A DNA stretch of 64,000 nt from contig NZ_BCVX01000011.1 of NCBI RefSeq assembly GCF_001591965.1, forward strand, positions 1 through 64,000. Reading direction: 5' to 3'. Shown here piece after piece: positions 18,408-31,674 of this stretch; the stretch's first letter is position 1, and each line of letters opens with the position of its first letter. The notes under the pieces are model-generated. The model did not search any database. It worked only from the letters and a program-made list of their open reading frames with translations, and had not been told where the DNA came from. This DNA is from Lysinibacillus odysseyi 34hs-1 = NBRC 100172 (lineage in GTDB: Bacteria; Bacillota; Bacilli; Bacillales_A; Planococcaceae). The translations under genes and the position numbers were made by a program.

Positions 18408-20138
18408 ATGCCTGAAATTAAGTGGAAGATAAAAGACATTCGCGAACAGGTAGCAACAATCGATGGAAAATCAGCGCCTTGCATGGTTTTAAAAAATGCG
18501 CGCTATTTGCATAGTATGTTTAAGCAGTGGATGACCGGAAATATATGGATTGTAAAAGACCGCATTGTCTATGTGGGAGAGGAAATGCCGGCAAATATAG
18601 AAGGATCTCAAATCTTGGATATGGCAGGTAAAACGATTGTGCCTGGCTATATTGAACCGCATGTACATCCTTATCAGCTGTACAATCCTAGTTCTTTTGC
18701 TGAATATGCAGCACAAAGAGGCACCACTACATTTTTATCAGACAATATGACCCTTGTTTTATTAACCAACAATAAGAAAGCGTTTTCACTTATAGATCAA
18801 TTAAACTCACTGCCGTTTTCATTTTACTGGTGGGCCCGGTTTGATTCCCAGACGGAGATTGAACAGGAAGGGGATTTCTTCTCCAATGAATCTGTCCTCG
18901 AATGGCTGGATCGGCAGGATGTTCTGCTTGGAGGAGAGTTGACTGGATGGCCGCGCCTTTTACGCGGAGATGACCAAATGCTGTATTGGATTCAATCCGC
19001 CAAACATAAAGGAAAGAAAATAGAAGGACATTTCCCAGGTGCTTCAGAAAGAACATTAGTAAAAATGCGCTTGCTCGGAGCTGACGGCGATCATGAGGCG
19101 ATGACGGCTGATGAAGTAGTAAGACGTGTGCAGCACGGTATTAAAGTAACACTTCGGCATTCTTCTATTCGTCCCGATTTGCCGGATCTCTTGAAAGGGA
19201 TTCTGGAAAAGAAATTAAATATCTTTGACCACCTTATGATGACAACTGATGGGGCAACACCTGCCTTTTATCAAGATGGCGTGATGGACAAGTGTATTCA
19301 GGTCGCGCTTGATGCAGGGGTAAATCCAATTGATGCCTACCAGATGGCAAGCTATAATATAGCGCGCTATTATAATATGGCCAGCCTTCATGGTATGGTG
19401 GCAACCGGCAGATATGCGACATTGAATATCTTAAAAGACGAGTTTTCACCACAGCCAGAATCTGTTCTGTCAAAAGGAGTCTGGCTGAAAAAAGATGGGG
19501 AGCAGGTTTATGATTTTCATGCAATCGATTGGTCGGGATTGGGAGAGTTCGATCTTCGTTTTGAACTGCGAGAAGATGATTTCCAATTCTCGATGCCTAT
19601 TGGAATGGAGCTTGTCAATGATGTTATCACAAAGCCATTTAGTGCTAAAATACCAGCACATAAAAGAGAGCTGCCGGTAGGTAAGGAAGAGAGTTATTTA
19701 ATGCTCGTCGACCGTAATGGAAAGTGGCGCGTTAATACAATGATTAAAGGCTTCGATACCCATGTAAAAGGCTTTGCCTCTTCTTATTCTAATACAGGAG
19801 ATATTATTTTAATCGGTAAGAGCATTCGTGACATGAAACATGCTTTCCAAGAATTAAAAAATATGCGTGGCGGGATTGTACTGGTGGAAGATGGAGAGGT
19901 TGCGGCAAGTTTGCCTCTTCCAATCGCAGGGGGAATGTACGATGGAAAAGTTGAGCATTTAATAGAAAAAGAGCTTGCTTTAAAAGAGGCACTGCGCGAA
20001 CGGGGCTACCATCATACAGATGCTATTTATACACTATTATTTTTACAATCTACACATCTACCATATATTCGGCTTACACCGCGGGGAATTTTTGATGTCA
20101 TGAAAAATAATGTGATGCTGCCTTCTGTTATGCGTTAG
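18408..20138 (+). CDS. yerA: Adenine deaminase-like amidohydrolase YerA
   Basis: Amidohydrolase-superfamily protein of 576 residues, orthologue of B. subtilis YerA, which is annotated as a putative adenine deaminase. The metal-binding HxH is seen in GYIEPHVHPYQ near residues 84-94. The C-terminal part resembles the adenine deaminase C-domain (FASSYSNTGDI, GGIVLVEDGEVAASLPLPIAGG). Whether it deaminates adenine is not proven by sequence; YerA-type proteins differ from the main AdeC. AAAGGGGTG precedes the ATG. yerB follows after 17 bases. Confidence 0.88.
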   Translation: MPEIKWKIKDIREQVATIDGKSAPCMVLKNARYLHSMFKQWMTGNIWIVKDRIVYVGEEMPANIEGSQILDMAGKTIVPGYIEPHVHPYQLYNPSSFAEYAAQRGTTTFLSDNMTLVLLTNNKKAFSLIDQLNSLPFSFYWWARFDSQTEIEQEGDFFSNESVLEWLDRQDVLLGGELTGWPRLLRGDDQMLYWIQSAKHKGKKIEGHFPGASERTLVKMRLLGADGDHEAMTADEVVRRVQHGIKVTLRHSSIRPDLPDLLKGILEKKLNIFDHLMMTTDGATPAFYQDGVMDKCIQVALDAGVNPIDAYQMASYNIARYYNMASLHGMVATGRYATLNILKDEFSPQPESVLSKGVWLKKDGEQVYDFHAIDWSGLGEFDLRFELREDDFQFSMPIGMELVNDVITKPFSAKIPAHKRELPVGKEESYLMLVDRNGKWRVNTMIKGFDTHVKGFASSYSNTGDIILIGKSIRDMKHAFQELKNMRGGIVLVEDGEVAASLPLPIAGGMYDGKVEHLIEKELALKEALRERGYHHTDAIYTLLFLQSTHLPYIRLTPRGIFDVMKNNVMLPSVMR

Positions 20139-20155
20139 AAAAGGAGACAAGGGAA

Positions 20156-21193
20156 ATGGTCAAAAAGAGAGTGTTGTTTGTTATGTGTTCAGCTTTACTG
20201 TTGGCAGCCTGCAATAAGGATACATCCGAAGAAGTAAAGCCTGTATCAGCCGAACCTGAAGAAGTAGAGGAAGCGGTAGAGGAACTGCCTTATACAACAC
20301 CTTTTACAGGTGAGAAGGTCGCAGAAGAATCGTTGCTCCGGCCGATTTTAGTGACGATTAATAACCATCCGGATGCAAGGCCGCAATCAGGTATCGCTTC
20401 TGCGGATGTTGTATACGAGATGCTTGCAGAGGGAGATGTAACACGCTTTTTAGCATTGTATCAGTCGGAGATTCCTACGAATATCGGACCAATTCGGAGT
20501 GCGCGTTCCTATTTTGTGGACATAGCAAAAGGGCTTGATGCATTTTATATTGCCCACGGATACAGCCCGGAAGCAAAAAGTATGCTGACAAGCGGAGTTA
20601 TCGATAATATTAACGGAATGAATTATGATGGCACACTGTTTCAACGTTCCAACGAAAGAAGAGCACCGCATAATTCCTATATGCCGGGAGAAAATGTAAC
20701 GGCTGCTGCTGAAAAGGTAGGCGCTTCGTTACTTTACCAGAAAAAAGTGTTATATTCATTTTATGAGGAACAAGATAATGTTAAAATAGGAACAAAGGCA
20801 AATGAAGTATCTATTAGCTATAGTAATAGTGCCTTTAATAGTACCTACACATATAACGCTGAAGAAAACCTTTATACAAGAGCCTCAGCTGGCGAACAGA
20901 CAGTAGATGATCTGACAGGCGAGCCGGTACAGTTATCGAATGTGCTCTTTTTCGAAATGAGCCATCGTATTATCGATAATGAAGGCAGAAGAGATATTGA
21001 TATTACATCAGGCGGTACTGCCTATGTTGCACAGCAAGGCATGCTCCGTGAAGTAAGATGGGAAAACAGGGACGGCTTACTTGTAGCAATTGAGAATGAC
21101 GGCAGTGAGATGCTGCTTGTCCCAGGACAGACATGGATTCACTTTGTGCCGACATCTCCGGGAATTGCTGCAAGTGTATCGTATTCCGAATGA
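20156..21193 (+). CDS. yerB: DUF3048 lipoprotein YerB
   Basis: Lipoprotein of 345 residues: signal peptide with lipobox LAAC (C19), acidic linker, then the DUF3048 domain about 55-330 (VTINNHPDARPQSGI, IGPIRSARSYFV). Function is unknown; the family sits in Firmicutes envelopes and is related in fold to peptidoglycan-binding domains. Same position as in B. subtilis, between yerA and yerC. Confidence 0.9.
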   Translation: MVKKRVLFVMCSALLLAACNKDTSEEVKPVSAEPEEVEEAVEELPYTTPFTGEKVAEESLLRPILVTINNHPDARPQSGIASADVVYEMLAEGDVTRFLALYQSEIPTNIGPIRSARSYFVDIAKGLDAFYIAHGYSPEAKSMLTSGVIDNINGMNYDGTLFQRSNERRAPHNSYMPGENVTAAAEKVGASLLYQKKVLYSFYEEQDNVKIGTKANEVSISYSNSAFNSTYTYNAEENLYTRASAGEQTVDDLTGEPVQLSNVLFFEMSHRIIDNEGRRDIDITSGGTAYVAQQGMLREVRWENRDGLLVAIENDGSEMLLVPGQTWIHFVPTSPGIAASVSYSE

Positions 21194-21212
21194 TTTAAGG
21201 AAGGGTGAGAGT

Positions 21213-21533
21213 ATGCAAATCGAAAAAATTCGTGGGCATCAAACAGACCAATTATTTAAAGCAGTGTTGGAACTGAAAAACATAGAGGAGTGCTATAAGT
21301 TTTTTGATGACTTATGTACGATCAGTGAAATCCAATCATTGGCACAGCGTTTTGAAGTGGCCCATCTACTGCGCCTAAAGAAAACATATGAAACAATAAA
21401 AAAAGAAACAGGTGCATCAACCGCTACTATTTCACGCGTTCGTCGTTGCTTTGACTACGGAAATGATACGTACGATGAAATGCTGGGACGCTTATATCCA
21501 GATGAAAAGCCGTTTCAAGATCGCACGAAGTAA
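21213..21533 (+). CDS. yerC: TrpR-like protein YerC
   Basis: Protein of 106 residues of the TrpR/YerC-YecD family, a predicted DNA-binding protein. The helix-turn-helix core is LAQRFEVAHLLRLKKTYETI to TGASTATISRVRRC, residues about 45-82. I start at the ATG at 21213 behind AAGGAAGGGTGAG; the open frame extends upstream into yerB without family similarity. A regulatory target is not known from the sequence. Confidence 0.9.
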   Translation: MQIEKIRGHQTDQLFKAVLELKNIEECYKFFDDLCTISEIQSLAQRFEVAHLLRLKKTYETIKKETGASTATISRVRRCFDYGNDTYDEMLGRLYPDEKPFQDRTK

Positions 21534-21543
21534 GGAAAATTTG

Positions 21544-21635
21544 CTGAGCAATTAACATAATAGATAAGCAGCCGGGGCAGAATGTACGCTTCGGCTCCAT
21601 TATAAAGCTGGGCGGCTTGCTGCTCAGTTTTTTAT
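21544..21635 (+). terminator. Long intrinsic terminator behind yerC
   Basis: CTGAGCA (21544-21550) pairs with TGCTCAG (21621-21627), followed by six T. Inside is a further arm with AAGCAGCC near 21566 and GGCGGCTT (21611-21618), one mismatch. The large loop is unusual for a plain terminator, but I recognise no RNA family in it. Confidence 0.75.
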
Positions 21636-21781
21636 TGTTAAGGAAAGAGAGAGATTTGGGGCAGCAGGTAATGGGGGGCAAAGGCGCCGACGTTTATTTT
21701 AGAGTGAAAGTGTCAGGATTGGCCAAGCTCTATTTTCTACTGCGCTTATCAGGGCTAATCGGGCGCTTTAGGGCTGTTGTT

Positions 21782-21790
21782 TGTTATACT
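21782..21790 (+). promoter_or_regulatory. Extended -10 promoter of pcrB
   Basis: TGTTATACT fits an extended -10 (TGn before TATACT) 35 bases before the pcrB start. No good -35 box is seen. Confidence 0.5.
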
Positions 21791-21825
21791 AGAGACAAAA
21801 ATATGTTGAAACAGGTGGGAAATGA

Positions 21826-22518
21826 ATGGACTACTTACAATGGAGGCATGTATTCAAAATCGACCCGGCCAAGGAGATTTCGGATGAAGATCTGGAGCGG
21901 GTATGTGAATCGGGAACCGATGTTATTTTAGTGGGGGGAACGGACGGTGTAACGCTTGATAATGTGCTTGATATTCTCGTGCGCGTACGGCGCTTTTCTG
22001 TGCCGATTGCCTTGGAGATTTCCAATTTGGAATCAGTGACACCAGGCTATGATTACTACTTTATTCCTTCTGTACTGAATAGCCGTGATACAAAATGGGT
22101 GAAGGATCTGCATCATCAGGCAATCAAAGAGTTCGGCGATATTATGGTATGGGAAGAGCTGGTGGCAGAAGGGTATTGTGTGCTGAATCCAGACTGCAAG
22201 GTCGCACAAGTGACGGGAGCGGAGACGGATTTATCGGAAGATGATGTAATTGCCTATGCTCGCATGGCGGAGAAATATTTTAAACTTCCAATTTTTTATA
22301 TGGAATATAGCGGCACGTACGGGGAAGCAGCACTCGTTGCTTCTGTGAAAGACGTACTTGAAGAGACAAAGCTATTCTACGGAGGGGGTATTACCTCTGC
22401 AGAGCAGGCAGCTGAAATGGCAAAGGCAGCAGATACAGTGGTAGTTGGAAATATTATTTATGAAGATTTACAGGCAGCCCTGAAAACAGTTGAAGCTGTA
22501 AAGTCGGTTATGTTATAA
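21826..22518 (+). CDS. pcrB: Heptaprenylglyceryl phosphate synthase
   Basis: PcrB, 230 residues, TIM-barrel prenyltransferase that joins heptaprenyl diphosphate to sn-glycerol-1-phosphate; the archaeal-type ether lipid pathway of Bacillales. FKIDPAKE near residue 10, VGGTDGVT and the phosphate-binding YGGGITS and [10 protein letters not shown] are family hallmarks. Upstream of pcrA and ligA as in B. subtilis. Confidence 0.94.
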   Translation: MDYLQWRHVFKIDPAKEISDEDLERVCESGTDVILVGGTDGVTLDNVLDILVRVRRFSVPIALEISNLESVTPGYDYYFIPSVLNSRDTKWVKDLHHQAIKEFGDIMVWEELVAEGYCVLNPDCKVAQVTGAETDLSEDDVIAYARMAEKYFKLPIFYMEYSGTYGEAALVASVKDVLEETKLFYGGGITSAEQAAEMAKAADTVVVGNIIYEDLQAALKTVEAVKSVML

Positions 22519-22556
22519 AATGAATAGGAACAAATGTTTGTGAAAGGCGGTGCAAT

Positions 22557-24812
22557 ATGGAACAACTATCAAAGAATTTACTGAATGGGATGAATCCACA
22601 GCAGAAAGAAGCAGTGCAGACGACAGAGGGGCCATTATTAATCATGGCCGGAGCGGGTTCAGGAAAGACTCGTGTATTGACGCACCGTATTGCTTATCTA
22701 GTAGTAGAAAAGGAAGTATATCCTTCAAAAATTCTAGCGATTACATTTACAAATAAAGCGGCACGCGAAATGCGGGAGCGTATTGACGGTATTCTTGGTA
22801 ACGGAACTTGCGAAAGCATGTGGGTGTCTACCTTCCACTCGATGTGCGTCCGTATCCTACGCCGCAATATCGACCGTCTTGGCTATTCGAAGAGCTTTTC
22901 CATCTTGGATTCAAGCGATCAGCTGACAGTCGTAAAAAACCTGATGAAGGAATATAATATTGACCCGAAACATTATGAGCCAAGGGCAATTTTAAATACA
23001 ATCAGCTCAGCAAAGAATGAAGGAATAACAGTCGAGGGCTTCAAGATGAACATGAATGAGCGCAATCCATTCGAAAAAATCGTAGCCCAAGTATATGAGG
23101 GCTATACGAAGCGCCTGAAGCTGAATTCATCACTGGACTTTGATGATTTGATTATGATGACGATCCGCCTGTTTGAAGAGGCACCGGATGTATTAGAATA
23201 CTATCAGCATAAATTCCAGTACATTCATGTAGATGAGTATCAGGACACGAACAAAACTCAATATTTATTAGTAAAATTATTGGCACGTAAATTCCGTAAT
23301 ATTTGTGTGGTAGGGGATTCGGATCAGTCCATTTACCGTTGGCGCGGGGCAGATATTACGAATATTTTATCTTTCGAAAAAGACTACCGGGATGCAAAGG
23401 TTATTATGCTGGAGCAAAATTACCGCTCCACAAAACGCATTCTTCAGGCTGCTAACAGCATTATCGAAAATAATGAAAGCCGCTATCCAAAGGTTCTGCG
23501 TACGGACAACCCGGACGGAGAAAAAATTGTTTATTATAAAGCATATAACGAACAGGAGGAAGCGCAGTTCGTTGCTCAGTCAATCCAGAAGCTAATGCAA
23601 AAAGAAGGGCGCAAGCCGGGGGATTTCGCCATACTCTACCGCACAAATGCCCAGTCCCGTGTGATGGAGGAAGTCCTTGTTAAAGCGAACATGAACTATC
23701 AAATCGTCGGAGGCACGAAGTTCTATGATCGAAAAGAAATCAAGGATCTCCTCGCTTATTTGCGTCTTATTGCCAATAATGATGATGACCTGTCTTTAGC
23801 ACGTATTATTAATGAGCCGAAACGAAGCATTGGGGCGACCTCATTTGAAAAAATAGCACGTTACGCTATTGAGCGCGACCGTTCTATTTTCGATGCTATG
23901 CAGGAGTTGTTATTCATCGGGCTATCAGGGAAAGCCGCGGCTTCTGCGGAGCAATTTTATGCAATGATTTCTGATTTAACGGCCCGTCAAGAAGAATTGA
24001 CCGTGACGGAGCTTGTAGAGGAAGTAATCGAACGATCCGGCTACCGGGCAATGCTGCAAAATGAGAAGTCTATTGAAGCAGAGAGTCGGCTAGAAAATAT
24101 TGAAGAGTTTCTAACAGTTACACAGGCATTTGAAGAGCGCAGCGAGGACCAATCTCTGATTGCCTTCCTGACGGACTTGGCGCTGATTGCCGATATTGAC
24201 TCGATGAATGATGATTCTTCAGAAGAAGAGGGATCTATCGTACTGATGACGATGCACTCCGCAAAAGGACTTGAGTTTCCAATCGTATTTATCATCGGTA
24301 TGGAGGAAAATATTTTCCCTCATTCACGGTCTTTAGAAAGCCCGGAGGAAATGGAAGAAGAGCGCAGATTGGCTTACGTGGGGACAACAAGAGCGGAAGA
24401 ACGCCTGTATTTAACGTGTGCACAATCACGGACAATATTTGGCCGTTCGAGCTACAATACACCTTCCCGCTTTATTCAGGAAATCTCTCCAGAAATTGTA
24501 GAGCATGTTTCAAAGGCAGGAAGCGTTTCACAATCTTTACCATTTGGAGCAAGCCGCAATAGCTATGATAGAGCTCCATATGCACGTACACAAGGCAACG
24601 TACAAAAAACGCCGCCAGTAACACGTCCGAAACCGACAGGAGCTGCTGCTCTTGATTGGAAAATCGGTGATAAGGTTGAACATAAGGCATTTGGGACAGG
24701 AATGGTTGTGAACGTGAGTGGAGAAGGAAACGAGCTTGAATTGAAGGTTGCGTTTCCGAATGCAGGTATTAAAAAGCTGCTTGCAAATTTAGCACCGATT
24801 ACAAAGGTATGA
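22557..24812 (+). CDS. pcrA: ATP-dependent DNA helicase PcrA
   Basis: Superfamily 1A helicase of 751 residues, essential in Gram-positives for repair and rolling-circle replication. Walker A AGAGSGKT (31-38), motif [10 protein letters not shown], motif [16 protein letters not shown], motif [15 protein letters not shown], and the C-terminal RNA-polymerase-interacting Tudor-like tail ([18 protein letters not shown]). A GAAAGGCGG site precedes the ATG. ligA follows after 12 bases. Confidence 0.97.
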   Translation: MEQLSKNLLNGMNPQQKEAVQTTEGPLLIMAGAGSGKTRVLTHRIAYLVVEKEVYPSKILAITFTNKAAREMRERIDGILGNGTCESMWVSTFHSMCVRILRRNIDRLGYSKSFSILDSSDQLTVVKNLMKEYNIDPKHYEPRAILNTISSAKNEGITVEGFKMNMNERNPFEKIVAQVYEGYTKRLKLNSSLDFDDLIMMTIRLFEEAPDVLEYYQHKFQYIHVDEYQDTNKTQYLLVKLLARKFRNICVVGDSDQSIYRWRGADITNILSFEKDYRDAKVIMLEQNYRSTKRILQAANSIIENNESRYPKVLRTDNPDGEKIVYYKAYNEQEEAQFVAQSIQKLMQKEGRKPGDFAILYRTNAQSRVMEEVLVKANMNYQIVGGTKFYDRKEIKDLLAYLRLIANNDDDLSLARIINEPKRSIGATSFEKIARYAIERDRSIFDAMQELLFIGLSGKAAASAEQFYAMISDLTARQEELTVTELVEEVIERSGYRAMLQNEKSIEAESRLENIEEFLTVTQAFEERSEDQSLIAFLTDLALIADIDSMNDDSSEEEGSIVLMTMHSAKGLEFPIVFIIGMEENIFPHSRSLESPEEMEEERRLAYVGTTRAEERLYLTCAQSRTIFGRSSYNTPSRFIQEISPEIVEHVSKAGSVSQSLPFGASRNSYDRAPYARTQGNVQKTPPVTRPKPTGAAALDWKIGDKVEHKAFGTGMVVNVSGEGNELELKVAFPNAGIKKLLANLAPITKV

Positions 24813-26825
<2,013 letters not shown>

Positions 26826-26841
26826 AGGGGTTTTACCTATC

Positions 26842-28011
26842 ATGAAGCGATTTCGCTGGCTTTCAGCAATCGTAGCGGCTGCAGTCCTGGCAGGCTGTAC
26901 ACCTTCCATCAGCCCTGAGGAAGAGGTCATACAGGAGTCTGATAAAGAGAAAGCTGAAATGACGATTATTCCAAATCTTGCATTAAGCGATAATTATTAT
27001 AAAACGTTAATCCCATATAAACAAAGTGCGAGCCGGGGCCTTGTCGTTTCCAATATTCATACGAAATACGATATGAAGGAAGTGGAAACAGGTTTGATGA
27101 GACTTTCCCAGCATGAATTCAATACAGAGGATTACTATTTCCAAGAAGGACAGTACCTTTCGGAAGACACAGTGCGTTATTGGCTGGCAAGGGAAAATCA
27201 AACAACTGATAAAGGACCGGAATATAAAGGGCTGAATCCGTCTAGTCTGGATGCAAACGGCAAGGAGCTGGACCCGACAACAAAGGCAAAAGAAGCACCT
27301 GTCTATCTTGCTCATTTAGTAGAACAAAACTATTTAACAAAGTCAGGAGAAGATAAGGTCAAACTTGGCGGTATTTCTATCGGATTAGCGTTAAATTCAA
27401 TTTACTATTATCAAAAAGAGCAATATGGTGAATACTATGAAGAAAAGATAGACGATGCTAAGCTTGAAAAGATCGGCAAGGAGATGGCACAGGAGGTAGT
27501 AAACCGGCTGCGTCAACGACCGGAGCTGGCGAATGTCCCAATTGTCATTGGGTTATTTAAACAAAAAGCACGGAATGCTATCGTACCAGGCACTTATTTT
27601 GCTTATAGTGTTACGGAGGCAAATTCCTCAAAATTAGGAGAATGGACAAAAATCAATGAAGAGTATGTTACATTGCCGATGTCCTCACCGGAGGAAGTTT
27701 ACCGTGAATTAAACGATAAATTCCAAAACTTCAAACAGGATATCGATGAATATTTCTCAAACTTCACGAGTGTAATCGGGCAAGGCTTCTATCAGGATAA
27801 TAAATTATCAAGTCTTAAAATCGAAGTGCCGATTCAATTTTATGGAACTGCTGAAATCATCGGTTTCACACAGTATCTGACAGGTGTGATGTTGAAGGAA
27901 CTGCCAAACGATATCCAAATTACAGTGAGTGTGACGTCCTCTAACGGAGCGGAAGCACTCATTAAAAAAGAGGCGAATAAGGACGAACCGTTTGTACACA
28001 TTTATAATTGA
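26842..28011 (+). CDS. camS: CamS-family lipoprotein (YerH)
   Basis: Lipoprotein of 389 residues with lipobox LAGC (C19). The family is named after the staphylococcal lipoprotein whose signal peptide yields a cAM373-like sex pheromone; the function of the mature protein is unclear. The SVTEANSSKLGEW and SSNGAEALI segments match the family. It ends the pcrB-pcrA-ligA-camS run and has a terminator behind it. Confidence 0.9.
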   Translation: MKRFRWLSAIVAAAVLAGCTPSISPEEEVIQESDKEKAEMTIIPNLALSDNYYKTLIPYKQSASRGLVVSNIHTKYDMKEVETGLMRLSQHEFNTEDYYFQEGQYLSEDTVRYWLARENQTTDKGPEYKGLNPSSLDANGKELDPTTKAKEAPVYLAHLVEQNYLTKSGEDKVKLGGISIGLALNSIYYYQKEQYGEYYEEKIDDAKLEKIGKEMAQEVVNRLRQRPELANVPIVIGLFKQKARNAIVPGTYFAYSVTEANSSKLGEWTKINEEYVTLPMSSPEEVYRELNDKFQNFKQDIDEYFSNFTSVIGQGFYQDNKLSSLKIEVPIQFYGTAEIIGFTQYLTGVMLKELPNDIQITVSVTSSNGAEALIKKEANKDEPFVHIYN

Positions 28012-28036
28012 CGATAAATGGTGATTATGAGAAGGA

Positions 28037-28077
28037 GGCTGCCTGGAAAGTGTAAACTTTCTGGACAGCCCTTTCTT
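28037..28077 (+). terminator. Terminator behind camS
   Basis: GGCTG/CAGCC outer and GAAAGT/ACTTTC inner stem around GTAA (28037-28070), then CTTTCTT. The 286 bases from here to gatC carry no gene I can support. Confidence 0.75.
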
Positions 28078-28363
28078 GATAAATACCTGTTCAAAAAACG
28101 GTTCCTACAGCGGTTATATCAATATAGCGGATGCCTTTTTCGTAATAAGAGCCCTGCAAAAAGATTTCCGGGATGCTGCTTTTTCTGCTAGACTGCAGCG
28201 AAATAGTGGCTCTGCAGCCGACTACTGGGGCAGTTTCGGTAATTTTGTACAAAGTTGTGATTTTTAAAATCAAAAATGGTATCATTATGGGCATGGTTAC
28301 CTTTATTAAGCCCGACATACTTGAAAAAAAGGTAGAAAATTTTCTTTATCCGGAGGTGTAAAA

Positions 28364-28654
28364 ATGGCGAAATTAACAAAAGAGGAAGTAAAGCATGTTG
28401 CACACTTAGCCCGCCTTGCCATTACAGAGGAAGAAGCGGAAAAATTCGCTGAACAATTAGGGAAGATTACGGATTTTGCTGAGCAGCTAAATGAGCTTGA
28501 TACAACAAATGTGGAACCGACATCCCACGTATTGCCGCTAGTGAATGTTATGCGCGAAGACATCGCAGGGCAAGGATTACCACGTGAAAAAATGATGTTA
28601 AACGTAAAAGAACAAGAAGATGGACAAGTGAAAGTACCATCTATTTTAGACTAA
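28364..28654 (+). CDS. gatC: Glu-tRNA(Gln) amidotransferase subunit C
   Basis: GatC, 96 residues, stabilises the GatAB core that converts Glu-tRNA(Gln) (and Asp-tRNA(Asn)) to the amide. [16 protein letters not shown] and [10 protein letters not shown] match the family. ATCCGGAGGTG precedes the ATG. First gene of gatCAB. Confidence 0.96.
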   Translation: MAKLTKEEVKHVAHLARLAITEEEAEKFAEQLGKITDFAEQLNELDTTNVEPTSHVLPLVNVMREDIAGQGLPREKMMLNVKEQEDGQVKVPSILD

Positions 28655-28676
28655 TTATAAAAAGGAGGCGCAATGC

Positions 28677-30140
28677 ATGACATTGTTTGAGCGTTCAGCG
28701 AAAGAATTGCAAGAAAGCCTACATAACGGCGAATTGACAATCGCTGATTTGACAAAGGAAGCATTTGACCGTGTAGAAAAACTGGACGGTGATGTACAAG
28801 CGTTTTTAGCACTAAATAAAGAGCAAGCAACGGCAAAGGCCGCTGAATTGGATCAAGTACCATTCGAGGAGCGCGGACCATTATTCGGTCTTCCTATTGG
28901 CGTAAAGGATAATATCGTAACGGAGGGTCTTGAAACAACATGCGCTTCTAAAATTCTAGAAGGGTTCATGCCGATCTATGATGCTACGGTTGTAAAAAAA
29001 CTGCGAGAAGCAGGTATGGTAACAATCGGGAAATTAAATATGGACGAGTTTGCAATGGGTTCTTCAAATGAAAACTCGGCGTATAAAACAACAAAAAACC
29101 CATGGAAGCTTGAACATGTACCAGGTGGTTCCTCAGGTGCATCTGCTGCCGCAGTAGCAGCAGGGGAAGTACCGTTCTCGCTGGGTTCAGATACAGGCGG
29201 TTCGATCCGTCAGCCGGCCGCATACTGCGGGGTTGTAGGAATGAAGCCGACATATGGCCGTGTATCACGTTTCGGTCTTGTAGCATTCGCATCTTCTCTA
29301 GATCAAATCGGTCCGATTACACGCAATGTACGCGATAACGCATTATTATTGGAAGCAATCGCGGGTGTGGACCCTAACGACTCTACGTCGGCAGATATTC
29401 CTGTACCGAATTATGCAGCGGCATTAGACGGCAACATTAAGGGCCTGAAAATTGCTGTACCGAAGGAATTCATTGGTGAAGGTGTACAAGAAGCTGCACG
29501 TCAATCGGTTCTTGATGCACTGGAAGTATTAAAAGGATTAGGTGCCACTGTAGAAGAAGTATCGCTACCTCATTCAAAATACGCACTTGCTGCTTATTAC
29601 ATTCTTTCATCTTCAGAAGCTTCTTCCAACCTTTCCCGCTTTGACGGTATCCGTTACGGCTTCCGTGCAGAAGGTGTGAAAAACCTAATGGAGTTGTACA
29701 AGGAAACACGTGCACAAGGCTTCGGTGATGAAGTAAAACGCCGTATTATGCTTGGTACTTACTCATTAAGTGCTGGTACATACGATGCTTACTATAAAAA
29801 AGCACAACAAGCACGTACATTGATTAAACAAGACTACGATAAAATTTTCGAAGAATATGATGTGATTGTTGGCCCGACTGCACCTACAGCTGCTTTTGAA
29901 ATCGGTAAAAACATCGATGATCCAATGACAATGTACGCAAATGATATTTTAACGATTCCGATCAACTTAGCGGGCGTCCCAGCTATTTCGATCCCTTGTG
30001 GATTTGACGGAGACCTGCCGCTTGGTTTACAAATTATCGGTAAACACTTTGATGAGGAAACAATTTACCGTACTGCCTATGCATATGAAAAGGCAACGGA
30101 TTTCCATACAAAAACTCCTCAAATTTGGGAGGGTAAATAA
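28677..30140 (+). CDS. gatA: Glu-tRNA(Gln) amidotransferase subunit A
   Basis: Amidase-signature enzyme of 487 residues that hydrolyses glutamine to supply ammonia. The Ser-cis-Ser-Lys triad is K77, S152 and S176 ([20 protein letters not shown]). AAAGGAGGCG is 8 bases from the ATG. gatB follows after 2 bases. Confidence 0.97.
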   Translation: MTLFERSAKELQESLHNGELTIADLTKEAFDRVEKLDGDVQAFLALNKEQATAKAAELDQVPFEERGPLFGLPIGVKDNIVTEGLETTCASKILEGFMPIYDATVVKKLREAGMVTIGKLNMDEFAMGSSNENSAYKTTKNPWKLEHVPGGSSGASAAAVAAGEVPFSLGSDTGGSIRQPAAYCGVVGMKPTYGRVSRFGLVAFASSLDQIGPITRNVRDNALLLEAIAGVDPNDSTSADIPVPNYAAALDGNIKGLKIAVPKEFIGEGVQEAARQSVLDALEVLKGLGATVEEVSLPHSKYALAAYYILSSSEASSNLSRFDGIRYGFRAEGVKNLMELYKETRAQGFGDEVKRRIMLGTYSLSAGTYDAYYKKAQQARTLIKQDYDKIFEEYDVIVGPTAPTAAFEIGKNIDDPMTMYANDILTIPINLAGVPAISIPCGFDGDLPLGLQIIGKHFDEETIYRTAYAYEKATDFHTKTPQIWEGK

Positions 30141-30142
30141 TT

Positions 30143-31570
30143 ATGAACTTTGAAACGGTTATTGGTTTAGAAGTCCACGTAGAGCTGAAAACAGACTCTA
30201 AAATTTTCTCAAGCTCACCTAACCACTTTGGTGCAGAGCCAAACACAAATACTTCTGTTATTGATCTAGGCTATCCAGGTGTCCTGCCTGTTCTTAATAA
30301 AAACGTCGTTGATTTTGCGATGAAGGCAGCACTTGCCCTGAACATGGAAATCGAACAGGAAACAAAGTTTGACCGTAAAAACTACTTCTATCCGGACAAT
30401 CCGAAAGCTTATCAAATTTCGCAATTCGATAAACCAATCGGTAAAAACGGCTGGATTGAAATCGAAGTAGACGGCTATAAAAAACGCATCGGTATTACAC
30501 GTCTTCATATGGAAGAGGATGCAGGGAAATTAACACACGCTGACGGTTATTCATTAGTAGACTTCAACCGTCAAGGGACTCCTCTAGTGGAAATCGTATC
30601 GGAGCCGGATATCCGTACACCGAACGAAGCATATGCATACCTTGAAAAATTGAAATCCATTATCCAATATACAGGTGTTTCCGACTGTAAAATGGAGGAG
30701 GGCTCTCTTCGCTGTGATGCGAACATCTCCATCCGTCCATACGGTCGGGAAGAGTTCGGCACAAAAACAGAGCTAAAAAACCTTAACTCCTTTAACTATG
30801 TACGTAAAGGGCTTGAGCATGAAGAAGTGCGCCAAGCAGAGGTATTACGTGCAGGTGGTGTAATCGAGCAGGAAACTCGTCGCTTTGACGAGAAGACAGG
30901 CAAAACAATCCTAATGCGTGTAAAAGAAGGAACAGATGACTACCGCTACTTCCCAGAGCCGGATTTAGTCCGCTTGTCTATTAGCGATGAGTGGGTGGAA
31001 GGCATTCGTCAATCGATTCCAGAGCTGCCAGACGCACGAAAAGTACGCTATGAAACAGAGCTAGGTTTAACACCTTACGATGCTGCAGTACTTGTTATAA
31101 ACAAAGAAATTTCAGATTTCTTTGATGCGATGGTAAAAGAAGGGGCAGACGCGAAGCTGTCAGCAAACTGGCTGATGGGGGATGTTTCTGCTTACTTGAA
31201 TGCAGAGCAAAAGGATCTTGCTGACACAGCATTGACGCCTGAAAACCTTGCAGGTATGGTGAAATTGATTTCCGACGGCACAATCTCTTCTAAAATTGCA
31301 AAGAAAGTATTCACTGAGCTTGTAACAAACGGTGGAGACGCTGCGAAAATCGTGAAAGAAAAAGGATTGGTTCAAATTTCTGATCCTGAAGTGATCCGTG
31401 GATTTGTAACAACTGTATTGGATAACGATCCGAAATCGGTAGAGGACTTCAAAGGAGGAAAAGATCGTGCGCTTAAAGCACTTCTTGGACAAATTATGAA
31501 GGCTTCCAAAGGACAGGCTAATCCACAGCTGACAAACGAAATTCTTTTAGAAGAAATCAACAAACGATAA
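30143..31570 (+). CDS. gatB: Glu-tRNA(Gln) amidotransferase subunit B
   Basis: GatB, 475 residues; ATP-dependent activation and amidation of mischarged t[13 protein letters not shown] at the N-terminus, HMEEDAGK, the cysteine-containing [10 protein letters not shown] and the C-terminal YqeY-like tail are typical. A strong terminator lies behind it, closing gatCAB. Confidence 0.97.
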   Translation: MNFETVIGLEVHVELKTDSKIFSSSPNHFGAEPNTNTSVIDLGYPGVLPVLNKNVVDFAMKAALALNMEIEQETKFDRKNYFYPDNPKAYQISQFDKPIGKNGWIEIEVDGYKKRIGITRLHMEEDAGKLTHADGYSLVDFNRQGTPLVEIVSEPDIRTPNEAYAYLEKLKSIIQYTGVSDCKMEEGSLRCDANISIRPYGREEFGTKTELKNLNSFNYVRKGLEHEEVRQAEVLRAGGVIEQETRRFDEKTGKTILMRVKEGTDDYRYFPEPDLVRLSISDEWVEGIRQSIPELPDARKVRYETELGLTPYDAAVLVINKEISDFFDAMVKEGADAKLSANWLMGDVSAYLNAEQKDLADTALTPENLAGMVKLISDGTISSKIAKKVFTELVTNGGDAAKIVKEKGLVQISDPEVIRGFVTTVLDNDPKSVEDFKGGKDRALKALLGQIMKASKGQANPQLTNEILLEEINKR

Positions 31571-31578
31571 TAAAAAAG

Positions 31579-31614
31579 AAGACAGCAGCGAAAAGATTCG
31601 CTGCTGTCTTTTTT
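31579..31614 (+). terminator. Intrinsic terminator of gatCAB
   Basis: AAGACAGCAGCGAA (31579-31592) pairs fully with TTCGCTGCTGTCTT (31597-31610), followed by T. Confidence 0.92.
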
Positions 31615-31674
31615 GCATTCTTTTAGTATAAAATAAGGTTATATAAATTTAATTAAAAGAAGGGACGGGTAATA